This document shows positions 10,540 to 19,675 of a stretch of DNA of 64,000 nucleotides, in pieces. Under the pieces are notes generated by a model. It was not told the origin of the DNA. It did no database searches and was given only the letters and a program-made list of their open reading frames with translations. The DNA is from Jiella pelagia (GTDB lineage Bacteria > Pseudomonadota > Alphaproteobacteria > Rhizobiales > Rhizobiaceae). The stretch spans positions 1,371,501 to 1,435,500 of the forward strand of contig NZ_CP114029.1 in NCBI RefSeq assembly GCF_026898155.1, in the 5' to 3' direction. The position numbers and the translations under genes are program-made. How positions within the stretch are numbered: the first letter of the stretch is position 1; each line of letters begins with the position of its first letter.

Positions 10540-10986
10540 ATGGCGATCCTTGGTTTCAACCTTCAGAAGGGCGAGCTGCACTTCTGCATGATGGACGGCA
10601 CGAGGGCCGATCCGCGGTACGTCGCGCACGACCGCCACCGGTTCGACGTCGACCAGCCGAAGCCGGAGATGGCGAACTTCTTCAAGCAGACTTTCAACGA
10701 GCTGATCGAGGCGCAGCGGCCGCAAGGACTCGCATACCGCCTATCGATGGACGGCAAGAAGGCCGACCAGATCGCCTACCTGACGTTCCCCTTCGGGATC
10801 CTTTCGCTCGTCGCCCACGAACGAGGTCTGACCGCCGACCAGACGACGATCCACACCTTCACGAAGAAGGCGCTGGCGCACCCGGGCGACAAGTTTACGG
10901 CCTGCGACGCGCGCATCGCGGATAGTCCGGCGGCCTGGCCAAACGCCGCTAAGCTCGCCGCCCTCGCCGCTTGGATGAGCCTGTGA
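10540..10986 (+). CDS. Small protein of unknown function (possibly RNase H-like/DUF3010-like)
   Basis: This 148-residue protein starts MAILGFNLQKGELHFCMMDG, a beta-hairpin pattern like the first strands of RNase H-fold and actin-fold proteins. The overall plan (beta N terminus, helix with FFKQTFNELIEA, then a strand and AYLTFPFGILSLVAHERG) reminds me of DUF3010, a small RuvC-like family. That is a weak resemblance and I would not assign a nuclease function. It has no signal peptide or membrane segment. Its stop overlaps the kinase start (TGATG at 10984-10988), so the two are translationally coupled. The start at 10540 is preferred over 10525. Confidence 0.7.
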   Translation: MAILGFNLQKGELHFCMMDGTRADPRYVAHDRHRFDVDQPKPEMANFFKQTFNELIEAQRPQGLAYRLSMDGKKADQIAYLTFPFGILSLVAHERGLTADQTTIHTFTKKALAHPGDKFTACDARIADSPAAWPNAAKLAALAAWMSL

Positions 10987-12012
10987 TGTCCGCCGTCGCC
11001 CCACTGACGTTCCAGCCCGGCGAAATCGTGCTGAACAAGTACGAGATCATCAGGCCGCTAGGGAGTGGCCAATTCGGCGACGTCTTCCACGTCGTCAATC
11101 GGAACCTTAGTCGCGAGTCCGCCCTGAAGCTGATCCGCGTCGCCAATCCTGTCGAGCACCGTGCCGTCGTCGAGGCGCAGGCGCAAAGCCTCTGCGGCCA
11201 CGACCACGTCGTGAAAGTGCTCACCGCCGATGTCTTCGACGGCGCCGTGCTCATCGAGATGGAGTATCTGGAAGGCGGCTCGCTGGCCGATCGGCTACAT
11301 CAGGAATTCGTTCCGGTCATCGAGATCATCGGCTACCTGAAGCAGGTTCTGTTCGCCCTCGAACACGCCCACAACCGCGGCATCGTCCACCGCGACGTCA
11401 AGCCGGGCAACATCATGCTGACGGGCGGGATCGCCAAGCTGTCGGACTTCGGCACCGTCATCCATCCCGCGAGCGGCGTGAGGGTCACGGACCTGTTCTA
11501 CCGTCCGCATGCGTCGCCGGAGGCCTTCAACAACAGGGAGTTCTCCGCCGCCAGCGACGTGTTCGCCGCAGGCATGACGCTCCTCCGTGCCGTAAACAAC
11601 ATGACCGGGTGGGACGCGGTGCTGAGCAATGCCGCCTGGCCCGCCCTCGTCAAGGAAGGCAAGCTCGCGAACCTAATGGGCTACGCCGATCACATGCCCG
11701 CGAAGCTGAAGCGCATCATCAAGAAGGCGATCAACCCAGTCGTTGCGGACAGATACCCCACGGCTACCTCCCTTAGACAGGAGGCTCGAGCGGCTTCGAC
11801 CTGCTCGACGCTGGATCCGCTTGAACGACAACGAATGGGCCTGCACCTTTGATGGAAGGGAGGAACGCGCCTTCTTCCAGCCCGGCATCAAGCCGTCGGT
11901 CGAATACACGATCGGCGGCCGTCGCCGCCGTCCGGATTGCCAGAGCTACAGAACGGAGCGCGAAGCGCGGACGCGTCTGGCGGAGCTGGTGGCACGGTCG
12001 ACGTTGGCGTGA
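10986..12012 (+). CDS. Hanks-type serine/threonine protein kinase (one-base frame break)
   Basis: The catalytic set is complete: glycine loop LGSGQFGDVFHV, invariant Lys in ESALKLIRV, HRDVKPGNIML with the catalytic Asp, LSDFGTV for the Mg-binding DFG motif, and an APE-like ASPEAF. It should be an active cytoplasmic kinase of about 341 residues; I see no transmembrane segment or PASTA repeats. The frame breaks at 11781-11787 (GAGGCTC). Deleting one G gives RQELERLRPARRWIRLNDNE and continues through EYTIGG to the stop at 12010-12012, adding a basic 75-residue tail. It is coupled to the small gene before it and followed within 240 bases by the zinc-ribbon and TIR genes. Its substrate is unknown; the neighbouring TIR and chaperone proteins are obvious candidates. 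Confidence 0.9.
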
Positions 12013-12048
12013 CGGGAATGTCCCGGCGCGAGCGGAGATCAAGCTGTC

Positions 12049-12210
12049 ATGCCCATGCCCACACGCTACCAGTGCCTCAATTGCGGACACCGTTTCGAGG
12101 CGGAGGTCCTAACGCCCGAGGAGGTCCGGGACGCCGAACGCGAGTGGCGTCCAACCCGGTCTGTCCATTGTCCCCACTGCCGCCGAACCGACATCCGTAA
12201 GGGTTGGTAA
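12049..12210 (+). CDS. Small zinc-ribbon protein
   Basis: This 53-residue gene starts at ATG 12049 with MPMPTRYQCLNCGHRFEAEV and ends with VHCPHCRRTDIRKGW. Two CxxC knuckles (CLNC and CPHC) about 36 residues apart form a classic zinc ribbon, suggesting a small nucleic-acid or protein-binding adaptor. It sits 36 bases after the kinase and 28 bases before the TIR gene on the same strand, so it is probably part of the operon. The spaced cysteine pairs and in-frame length support a real gene. Confidence 0.65.
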   Translation: MPMPTRYQCLNCGHRFEAEVLTPEEVRDAEREWRPTRSVHCPHCRRTDIRKGW

Positions 12211-12238
12211 CCGCCGCCCACCGTTCCGAGGAGCCATC

Positions 12239-13174
12239 ATGACCAGCGTCTTCTTCTCCTACTCTCATGCCGACGAGGCTCTGCGCGACCGTCTGGAGAA
12301 GGGACTCGCGATGTTGAAGCGCCAAAGCGCGATCGACACCTGGCACGATCGGCGCATACCCGCAGGCGATGTCGTCGACTCGTCGATAGACGCTGCAATG
12401 GAAGCGGCCGACGTCGTACTGCTTCTTGTCTCGCCGGACTTCCTTGCGTCCAGCTACTGCTACGACGTGGAGATGAAGCGGGCAATGGAGCGACACGAGC
12501 GACGCGAGGCGAGGCTCATTCCCATCATCCTGCGGCCGTGCGACTGGCAGGAATCGCCCCTCCGGTCTCTCTTGGCTACACCTAGAGACGGCAAGCCGAT
12601 CACGAAGTGGGCCGACATGGACGAGGCGTTTCAGGATGTAGTCGCGAGCATCCGAGCGGCCCTGCCGAAGCAGCAGGCTGCGGCAGTTGCGCCACCGCCA
12701 ATGTCGGGCGCCGTTCGCGAGCCGATGCCGCGGTCCAGCAACTTGCGCTTGGCGAAGAGCTTCACGCAGGCCAACCAGGATCGCTTCCTCGATGACGCGT
12801 TCGAGTTCATGGCCCGCTTCTTCGAAGGGTCTCTAACCGAGCTTCAAGCGCGGAACCAGGGCATCGAGACCACTTACAAGCGTGTCGACGGCAACCACTT
12901 CACAGCGGTCATTTATCGCGACGGCGACGCCAAGGCCCGGTGCAAGATTTCGCTCGGGGGGATGTTCGGGAACGGGATCGCGTTCAGCTACAATGACCGC
13001 GGAAACGACAACGGCATGAACGAGAACCTCAGCGTGGTCGTCGACGATCACGGCATGTTCCTGCGCGCGCTGGGCTTCGGACACATGGGTTCCGCGAAGG
13101 ACCAGAACCTGACCTCTGAAGGCGCGTCCGAGTACTACTGGGACATGTTGGTTGGGCCATTGCAAAGTCGCTAG
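12239..13174 (+). CDS. TIR-domain protein with conserved C-terminal domain
   Basis: The N-terminal 140 residues are a bacterial TIR domain: MTSVFFSYSHADEALRDRLE, then DTWHDRRIPAGDVV, a VVLLLVSPDFLASSYC strand, and DVEMKRAMERHE, which should carry the catalytic Glu of NAD-cleaving TIRs, followed by IPIILRPCDW. After a linker (about residues 140-165) comes a second domain of about 150 residues, starting SNLRLAKSFTQANQDRFLDD, with strand-rich FTAVIYRDGDAKARCKISLGG. I know this type of tail from other TIR proteins but not its function. Bacterial TIRs commonly deplete NAD in anti-phage defence. GAGGAG at 12228 is a good ribosome site for ATG 12239. Confidence 0.88.
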   Translation: MTSVFFSYSHADEALRDRLEKGLAMLKRQSAIDTWHDRRIPAGDVVDSSIDAAMEAADVVLLLVSPDFLASSYCYDVEMKRAMERHERREARLIPIILRPCDWQESPLRSLLATPRDGKPITKWADMDEAFQDVVASIRAALPKQQAAAVAPPPMSGAVREPMPRSSNLRLAKSFTQANQDRFLDDAFEFMARFFEGSLTELQARNQGIETTYKRVDGNHFTAVIYRDGDAKARCKISLGGMFGNGIAFSYNDRGNDNGMNENLSVVVDDHGMFLRALGFGHMGSAKDQNLTSEGASEYYWDMLVGPLQSR

Positions 13175-13345
13175 CGGGTCGAGCCTTACGCCGACGGCAT
13201 TTCCTGCAATCAGCAATAAAATAGCGCTTCAGGTTGCACGGGGGATTGCGTCTGGGCACCATCGGATGACAGATCGGCTCTGCCGAATGCTGATTGCAGA
13301 ATGTCAGCGCTGCACGCGCGCAGGACATGGCATGCGGAGAGAAAC

Positions 13346-15247
13346 TTGAAGTTCGACCTTGCCGCCAATCCGTTCGTTTTTCTGAAGCTGTCGCCAACCG
13401 CAGGCGTACGTGAGGTCTCGGATGCGATCCAGGACGCTATCGACGATGGCGTCCTATCAGAAGATGAGGCCGCCCGAGTAAGGCAGGTCCTGACGACGCC
13501 AAAACTCCGCCTTGAGGCTGAGTTGTCGTCGCTGCTAGATGTTGATCGCAAGCTCGCCCAGCAGATACAAAACCAACTCGGACGAGATCACCACGCCGAA
13601 GATTTGGTCCCGTTCATCGAACGCCTCCATTCTCTGCCTCGCTCGAACCTGCTGGCACACTTGAACAGCAAATTCGGCGGTGACCACACGACGTTGCGCC
13701 AACTCTTCGATGCGCAGGAAGCCTGTGCCGCGGGTGCCATCACCGAAGCGATGAACGAGTCCCGGGAGCAATCATCGTTGCCCGTGGTGACCCGGCCCGC
13801 AGTCGAGGCTGGTTTGCGCGCCTTGTTCGCCCGACAGCTTCAGGGTGCTATCGACGGGTTCGGGAGTCCCGGCCGTATGGCGGACGAGATCTCGATCCTT
13901 ACATCTGCCGTTGTCCAAAATGCACCCGTCCCTCCTGAACGCCTCGACATCCTTCTCACGATCTTCGGCCAATCGATCGAAGCCGAACTCTCGAGGCTGG
14001 GCGAGCGAGTGCAGGCCGCAATCGACGCGATAAGGAACGGGTCGATGACCGAGCAGGCCTATAGTCAGCTCACGGAAGCGATTGGGAACTGGCTCAGGCT
14101 GACGACGCCTCTACAGAAACTCGAGGCCAGCAAGGGTCGGGATGATCCGCGGACCCGGCAGATGTATGAAACCGTGAACGGTCTCGGCATCTGGCTTACC
14201 AACGAGAAGGGCGACAACGTGGGCGCGCTGAGGGTCCTCCGGATTGCCCAAGACGCCTTCTGCGCACTTCCTCGTGCCGTCGAGCAGATCGACGCAAACA
14301 TCCAGGTCGTCGAGGGCAACGTCCTGTGGTCTCGCATCGAGCCACTTATGAAGTACGTCAGCACGCTAACCGACGACGCTCGCGCCCTTGACGCCGATCT
14401 ATCAAGAGGCGGCTTCGGCGCCCAGTCCATCGGCGTCGCGAAACAACTCTTCACGCTGTTCGAGCAGGCCGAAAAGGCATCGCGTGGCACCGAGGCTCAT
14501 GCGCAGCCTTGGGTCGCGGTAAGAGGCCTGGCCATCGATCTGACGAACGAGTTCGATCTTCCCGGGGCTTCTCACAAACTGCTTACTGGTCTGCGGGCAT
14601 ACGCGGGAAAGAACCCGGCACCCCCTGCCCTCATCGAGCAACTCAACGCCGACTGGATGACCACGAGTGATAACGTCGCTTTCGCGGCGATCACCGGTCA
14701 CATCAAGGCTGGACGGCTGAAAGAGGCGCAGGCGGCCAGTGAGGCGGCGATCTCGGCAACGCAGAGTGACGACAATCGCGTCAACTTCACGGCCCTGAGG
14801 GAGACCGTACGTAAGAGACGGTCATCGAAGACCGTCAGAACCTTCGGTTGGATCGCTGCGACGATCTTCGTCGTGTGGCTCATCGCATCAAACAAGAGCA
14901 ACCATCCGCCTAGGCGAACGACGAGCACCCCTGCATACAGCACGCACGCTACGCCTCCTGTCACACGGGAGGAATACGTCGAGTCGATCCCGGCGGTGAA
15001 CACGGGTGGCGGGACATTCTCCCGGACCAACATTCGATACTGTCGGTATCAAGATGCCAGGATCGAGGCGGCGAGGGTCGAGGCAAGCACCGATTCGGAG
15101 ATCGATCGGTTCAACGAATTGGTCAATAGCTACAACAGTCGCTGCGGAAACTTCCGCTACAGGCAGTCAGACTGGGACGCAATATCAGGCGAGTTGCGGT
15201 CAAAATCCATCCAGTTAGCATCTGAGGGGCGAGCGTTGTTGCGATGA
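13346..15247 (+). CDS. J-domain-like, single-pass membrane protein (probable Hsp70 co-chaperone)
   Basis: This 633-residue protein starts with LKFDLAANPFVFLKLSP, followed by a short helical module (EVSDAIQDAIDD ... TTPKLRLEAELSSLL). That NPF-x-LxLxP...P-x-RLxxEL layout resembles divergent J-like modules found with eukaryote-style Hsp70s; a canonical HPD tripeptide is not visible, so the call is inference. The long middle is helical and TPR-like. One transmembrane helix, TFGWIAATIFVVWLIAS, lies near residue 510, followed by a roughly 110-residue tail with a Cys pair (YCRY ... RCGNFRY), probably outside the membrane. I prefer TTG 13346, preceded by GGAGAG, over ATG 13301. Its stop overlaps the next start (ATGA). 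Confidence 0.72.
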   Translation: MKFDLAANPFVFLKLSPTAGVREVSDAIQDAIDDGVLSEDEAARVRQVLTTPKLRLEAELSSLLDVDRKLAQQIQNQLGRDHHAEDLVPFIERLHSLPRSNLLAHLNSKFGGDHTTLRQLFDAQEACAAGAITEAMNESREQSSLPVVTRPAVEAGLRALFARQLQGAIDGFGSPGRMADEISILTSAVVQNAPVPPERLDILLTIFGQSIEAELSRLGERVQAAIDAIRNGSMTEQAYSQLTEAIGNWLRLTTPLQKLEASKGRDDPRTRQMYETVNGLGIWLTNEKGDNVGALRVLRIAQDAFCALPRAVEQIDANIQVVEGNVLWSRIEPLMKYVSTLTDDARALDADLSRGGFGAQSIGVAKQLFTLFEQAEKASRGTEAHAQPWVAVRGLAIDLTNEFDLPGASHKLLTGLRAYAGKNPAPPALIEQLNADWMTTSDNVAFAAITGHIKAGRLKEAQAASEAAISATQSDDNRVNFTALRETVRKRRSSKTVRTFGWIAATIFVVWLIASNKSNHPPRRTTSTPAYSTHATPPVTREEYVESIPAVNTGGGTFSRTNIRYCRYQDARIEAARVEASTDSEIDRFNELVNSYNSRCGNFRYRQSDWDAISGELRSKSIQLASEGRALLR

Positions 15248-15603
15248 CTGATAAAATTTCAGATGAAATCCGCTCGCTCGGTGCACTGGCGATAGAATAC
15301 TGGAAACTATGCGGTGCTTTCGAACGAGCGATCGCGTTGGCGCCTGAGGGGCAGAGAGGACGACTCGAGTCACAGGCGCGCTATGCAAGCGAGAGGCTTG
15401 GTGCAATCCTCGGTAACCACGACATGTCAGTCGTCGATTTCGACGGGCGAACTTTCGAAGTTGGGTTGGCCGCTGTCGCGGTCAACGTAGACGAATTCTC
15501 CGCGGATGACGTGCTCGTGGTCGAACGCACTCTGGAACCTGCCGTAGTGATTGGCACCACACCTCTTGCCAGTGGCAGGGTCTACCTCAGGAAGGCATCA
15601 TAG
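15244..15603 (+). CDS. Small protein, possible GrpE-like nucleotide exchange factor
   Basis: This is a 119-residue cytoplasmic protein. The N-terminal half is helical (EIRSLGALAIEYWKLCGAFERAI), and the C-terminal half is strand-rich and ends with VERTLEPAVVIGTTPLASGRVYLRKAS. The ending resembles the beta-wing of GrpE (a hydrophobic strand, a glycine turn, then a basic V-x-LRKA strand), and its place directly before an Hsp70 gene is where an exchange factor would be. The long GrpE coiled coil is missing, so this is a hypothesis. Translation is coupled on both sides: a 4-base overlap upstream and 2 bases to the Hsp70 start. Confidence 0.6.
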   Translation: MTDKISDEIRSLGALAIEYWKLCGAFERAIALAPEGQRGRLESQARYASERLGAILGNHDMSVVDFDGRTFEVGLAAVAVNVDEFSADDVLVVERTLEPAVVIGTTPLASGRVYLRKAS

Positions 15604-15605
15604 GC

Positions 15606-18140
15606 ATGTATCTCGGCATCGACCTCGGCACCTCGAATTCGGCCATCTACGGCAACAGTGGCGACGCTCTGAGACTGTTCAAGACCGCCGAAGGGACGGA
15701 TGTCCTGCGAAGCGCGATCATGCTGGATCGCCGCGGACAGATGCTCGTCGGGAAAAGGGCCTATGATCAGGCAGCCTTCTCCCCGGAGAACGTTCAACAA
15801 GGCTTCAAGAGGCTGATGGGGACGAGCAGCCCCATCAAGTTCCCGTCCTCGGACCGCACGATGTCACCCGAGGAAGCGAGCGCTGAGATCATTAAAGCGC
15901 TTCTCGCGCAGGCCAAGTCAGCCGCTGGTGACTTTGACGTTCTCGGCGCGATCATCACGATCCCTGCTGCGTTCAATCAGATGCAATCCGAAGCGACGAT
16001 GCGAGCTGCCTCTGCCGCGGGTCTCTCCAAGGTGGGACTTCTGCAAGAGCCGGTTGCCGCCGCGCTGGCTTCGATCGCCGACTCAACGAACAAGAACGGC
16101 CAGTTCCTCGTGTATGACCTCGGCGGAGGTACGTTCGACGTCGCCATCGTGCAAAGCGTCGGAGGCGCCGTTAACGTCGTGGCGCATGCCGGGATCAACA
16201 TGCTCGGAGGCCGCGATTTCGATCGCGGGATCATTGATACGATCGTCAGGCCTTGGCTGGCCCAGAACTTCCGGTTACCACCCAACTTTCAGGCAGACCC
16301 AGCTTACCAGCGCATCCTCCGCGTCGCCCAATATCGATCCGAGATCACGAAAATCGCGTTGTCGACTCAGACATCGGATCGCATTTTTGCCGACGAGAAT
16401 CAGGTTGGCGTACAAGACCTGGAGGGTAACGAGGTCTACCTTGACATCGAGGTGAGCCGCGGTGACCTCGAGGCATTGGTCATCCCGCAGATCGATCGAT
16501 CGATCGAGCTATGCCGGCAGGTCATCCTGGACAACGGATATCGTCCCGAGGACATTGACCGTGTGGTGTTCATCGGCGGTCCGAGCAAGATGCCGATCGT
16601 CAGGGAGCGGGTTTCCCACCAGCTCGGCATCAGGGCGGACCTTGCGACGGATCCGATGACAGCGGTGGCCATGGGTGCCGCCATATTCGCAGAAGGTCGT
16701 GATTGGAGCGGCGCCGCATCGGTTGCGAAGCCAACCCGGGCGTCGGTTGAGACCGTCGGCGCGGTAGAGTTCCGCTTCGACTTCCCGGCGCGCACGGCGG
16801 ACAGCAGCGTCCGTTTGCGTGTAAAACCCGGCCAGAATGTCGTCGAGGGCTATCGCGTTCAGGTAAGCGGCGCCGATGGATGGACATCCGGCCAGGTCAC
16901 CATCGACGGCCCGACCTCGATCAACGACATCCCCGTCCCCAAGACCGGAGCGAACGAGTTCCGCATCGACGTTCTCGACGGGAACGGTGCGAATGTTCCG
17001 GACGCGGGCGCGAGTATCACCGTTCTTCGTACAGGTTCCAACGCAGGCGGCATCCCCGCAACGAAGACGATTGCTGTTAAGGTCCTCGAGGGCGTCGGCA
17101 CCTCAGGGAGGAACGGCCTGCTGCCGCTCGTCCTGAAGGGCACTCTGTTGCCCACGCGCGGCACGCTACCGTTGCGCGCGGCGAAAGACCTTCGGGCTGG
17201 AGATGGCAATCACATTGACTTCGACCTTTACGAACAGGCCGACGGCGTGACGGATCCTGAAGTCTCTCTCGGCATCGGGATGTTCCGGATCAAATCGACC
17301 GATCTAGAACGGGGCGACATCATCCGCCGAGGCGACGAGATCAAATGCCTATGGGAGATGAGTGACAGCAACATTTTGACCTGCAAGCTTGAGGTGCCGG
17401 CCGTCAGCAGAATCTTCGACTCCGGCCACATGTATGTCCCTACGGCCGGGGAGCAAAACTTCGAGGGCGACGAAGGGACGGGTCTCGCCACTGCCATGGT
17501 CGACATGGCGACCTCAGATCTCTCGAGCTTGCAGGAAGTCTTGGGTGATCTGTCGCCCGAGGAAGCCGACGAACTGGCGGAGCGGATCGAAAGACAGAGG
17601 GCGGTTCTATCCGGCTCTTGGGAAGCGGACTCGAAGCGGTCCGTTGCCGAGGAGGCGCGAATGATCCGCCAAGAGATCGCGAAGGTCCGCAATCGGCCAG
17701 AGTTCACCAGCCACCGGCTGATGGAGCGCCTGGAAGGATTGCAGGCACTCTTCGAGCACAACGCGTCGGATCTGGCCGATGAGAAGACAGCGACCAGATT
17801 TCAGCGGCTACTTTCTCACGCGGCCGAGGCGATCACGCGTGGCACGCCGGAGTCGTTCGGCGATGCCGAGGCGTCGCTCGACGAAGCCAGAGCGATCGTC
17901 ATTCCGCTCATCCATGAAAGCCCCACTTTCATCGTTTCCTTCTACGAGCACATGCGCGACAGCCGTGACCTTGCGATCGACAAGACCCTCCATGATCGGC
18001 TCGTACAAGACGGCCTGAGGGCAATGAAAAATAGCGACATCGAAAAGCTGAGATCGGCTGCGGTGGACATGAGGGATAACTTGATCGCGGTTCGTATGGG
18101 CGGTGAGGCCGCTGAACTAGCAGGCCTGATGCGCTACTGA
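15606..18140 (+). CDS. Hsp70-family (DnaK-like) chaperone with extended C terminus
   Basis: The 844-residue protein opens with the actin-fold phosphate loop MYLGIDLGTSNSAIYG. It continues with AIITIPAAFNQMQSEATMRAA, LLQEPVAAALAS, the second phosphate loop VYDLGGGTFDVAI and the adenosine motif VVFIGGPSKMPIVRE near residue 325. The ATPase is therefore complete. After about residue 380 the substrate-binding part is divergent: a beta domain with VRLRVKPGQNVVEG, another with FDLYEQADG, and a long helical end. It is about 200 residues longer than DnaK and is not the housekeeping gene. It ends the island operon, coupled to the small GrpE-like gene. Such dedicated Hsp70s usually remodel a specific client. 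Confidence 0.9.
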   Translation: MYLGIDLGTSNSAIYGNSGDALRLFKTAEGTDVLRSAIMLDRRGQMLVGKRAYDQAAFSPENVQQGFKRLMGTSSPIKFPSSDRTMSPEEASAEIIKALLAQAKSAAGDFDVLGAIITIPAAFNQMQSEATMRAASAAGLSKVGLLQEPVAAALASIADSTNKNGQFLVYDLGGGTFDVAIVQSVGGAVNVVAHAGINMLGGRDFDRGIIDTIVRPWLAQNFRLPPNFQADPAYQRILRVAQYRSEITKIALSTQTSDRIFADENQVGVQDLEGNEVYLDIEVSRGDLEALVIPQIDRSIELCRQVILDNGYRPEDIDRVVFIGGPSKMPIVRERVSHQLGIRADLATDPMTAVAMGAAIFAEGRDWSGAASVAKPTRASVETVGAVEFRFDFPARTADSSVRLRVKPGQNVVEGYRVQVSGADGWTSGQVTIDGPTSINDIPVPKTGANEFRIDVLDGNGANVPDAGASITVLRTGSNAGGIPATKTIAVKVLEGVGTSGRNGLLPLVLKGTLLPTRGTLPLRAAKDLRAGDGNHIDFDLYEQADGVTDPEVSLGIGMFRIKSTDLERGDIIRRGDEIKCLWEMSDSNILTCKLEVPAVSRIFDSGHMYVPTAGEQNFEGDEGTGLATAMVDMATSDLSSLQEVLGDLSPEEADELAERIERQRAVLSGSWEADSKRSVAEEARMIRQEIAKVRNRPEFTSHRLMERLEGLQALFEHNASDLADEKTATRFQRLLSHAAEAITRGTPESFGDAEASLDEARAIVIPLIHESPTFIVSFYEHMRDSRDLAIDKTLHDRLVQDGLRAMKNSDIEKLRSAAVDMRDNLIAVRMGGEAAELAGLMRY

Positions 18141-18191
18141 TGCTATCGGTCGAGGTGAAGAAACATCTTTGCCTCAACCGTGCCTTCGACG

Positions 18192-18350
18192 TCAGCCGTT
18201 TCGATCCCGCTCGTTCTGCCCGGCTCCCGGCACCTCCGGCAGCCACCTCTCTCGATGGATGACCCAGTTCTCGTACGTCGGCTCCAGATCCGTCGGCGCG
18301 GCGTCGAGGCACCCGAGCCGGACCTCCACCTCCCCGTTGTGTTTCGGCAT
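18192..18350 (-). pseudogene. GFA/CENP-V-like enzyme, C-terminal fragment
   Basis: Only about 50 residues remain: HNGEVEVRLGCLDA, then PTYENWVIHRERWLPEVPG and a short tail. This is the C-terminal end of the glutathione-dependent formaldehyde-activating (GFA) family, where the V-x-LG-x-LD and W-x-x-x-x-x-WLP patterns are typical. The zinc-binding N-terminal part is missing. The coding sequence stops exactly at the repeat at 18345-18364, so the rest was lost when a mobile element joined here. It is a relic and not functional. Confidence 0.6.
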
Positions 18351-18364
18351 GCAAATTTGGGTCT
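18345..18364 (+). repeat. Junction repeat, copy 1
   Basis: CGGCATGCAAATTTGGGTCT recurs with one mismatch at 42399-42417, and its first half recurs at 47467-47482. In copies 1 and 3 a host gene is cut off exactly at the repeat, so it behaves like the end of a mobile element. No transposase belonging to it is recognisable beside any copy. Confidence 0.55.
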
Positions 18365-18637
18365 TCTCTATTCGGCGTGTTGAGGTCAAGCGCTTTCGAG
18401 CATTCCACTTCGCCGGCATTTGAGGTCTTCCGCGGGCTCCCGCTTCTCTTCGGGATCGGCTCGTCGGCCCTCCCAGCATGGGATCAGTAGAATGAGGCGG
18501 TCCAATCTGACTCGCGTCCTGATCGCTATGGTGCGATCGGCACAAGACCCAAAGCGAGGCTCGTCCCATCCGTCGTCCCGCGAAGGACGTCCTTCCACCA
18601 GCAGGCGGAACTTTAGTAGTCTCCTTCCCCGTAACCG

Positions 18638-19675
18638 TCAGGCAGCCTTGACCAATTCTTCCCTTGTCCAGCGGAATTCGGTGCCGTCGCTCCACATCCG
18701 ATGCATGATCACCGCCAGCCGGCGTGCCAGCGCCACAATGGCCTTTCGCCGCCCGCGCCGCTTGGCGACATTCATCGCCCAGGCTTTCAGCCAGGACCAT
18801 TTCTTCACTCGGCTCAACATGACCTGCGCCGCCTCGTAAAGCAGGGAGCGCATCATGCCGTCGCCACAGAGTGAGACACGGCCGACCTGATGGTTTTCGC
18901 CAGATTGGTGAAGGATCGGCGTCAGGCCCAACGCCGGACCGACGGAGCGAGCGTGGGCAAAGCGCGCCGGGACGTCGATGGTGCTGGTGAACGCGAGCGA
19001 GGTGACGGGCCCGACCCCGGGGATCGTCATCAATCGACGACAAACTTCGTCGTCCCGGACAATCGCCAGCAGCTTGCGATGGAGTTCCATGAAGGCCTCC
19101 CGCAGCTTCTGTCGTGCTGCCAGCAAAGGCCTCATGATCTCGCCCAGTTCAGGCATTCCGGCGACAAGCTCCCGGACGCGCGCATCGAAGCCGACCGTCC
19201 CGACGACGCCGACTTTGAGCCCGAAGTTGCGCAGGAGACCGCGGACGTCGTTCTCGATGGCAATGGCCTTCTCCTGCAAGAGCCTGCGAGCGTTCAGGAG
19301 AGCCCGGCGCCGTTGGTTCGCCAGTGTCTTGACGTGTACCGGCCGGAATAAATTCACCCGCATCATCTGTGCAATGCCACGAGCGTCATTGCGGTCGGTC
19401 TTGTTCACCTGCGCTTTCAAGAACGCTTTCGCATGACGGGTTTCTATGCAGATCGCCGGTAGGCCCACCTCCACCAATCCGCTAAACAGCCATTGCGACA
19501 ACGGCCCGGCTTCAAGCCCGACCCGGACAAATCGCCACTCGGGTGCCTTCAACGCCTTGATAAGGTCTTCCGGGTGGCTTGAAGCCTTCATCTCCCGGCA
19601 AATCCTGCCGGTTTCGTCGATGATGCATATCGACGTCTCTTTCACCGAAACGTCCAATCCCGCATAGTGTTTCAT
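18638..19675 (-). CDS. IS110-family transposase, intact
   Basis: This 345-residue DEDD transposase is complete: N-terminal GLDVSVKETSICIID with the first catalytic Asp, and KTDRNDARGIAQM with the later Asp residues. The C-terminal transposase_20 part has LMTIPGVGPVTSLAF and the conserved Ser region GRVSLCGDGMMRSLLYEAA. IS110 elements use site-specific, bridge-RNA-guided insertion without long inverted repeats, so I cannot place the ends by eye; the flanks 18365-18637 and 19676-19760 probably belong to the element. It does not match the second IS110 transposase at 42.7-45.1 kb, which is a different subgroup. Confidence 0.9.
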   Translation of the reverse strand: MKHYAGLDVSVKETSICIIDETGRICREMKASSHPEDLIKALKAPEWRFVRVGLEAGPLSQWLFSGLVEVGLPAICIETRHAKAFLKAQVNKTDRNDARGIAQMMRVNLFRPVHVKTLANQRRRALLNARRLLQEKAIAIENDVRGLLRNFGLKVGVVGTVGFDARVRELVAGMPELGEIMRPLLAARQKLREAFMELHRKLLAIVRDDEVCRRLMTIPGVGPVTSLAFTSTIDVPARFAHARSVGPALGLTPILHQSGENHQVGRVSLCGDGMMRSLLYEAAQVMLSRVKKWSWLKAWAMNVAKRRGRRKAIVALARRLAVIMHRMWSDGTEFRWTREELVKAA

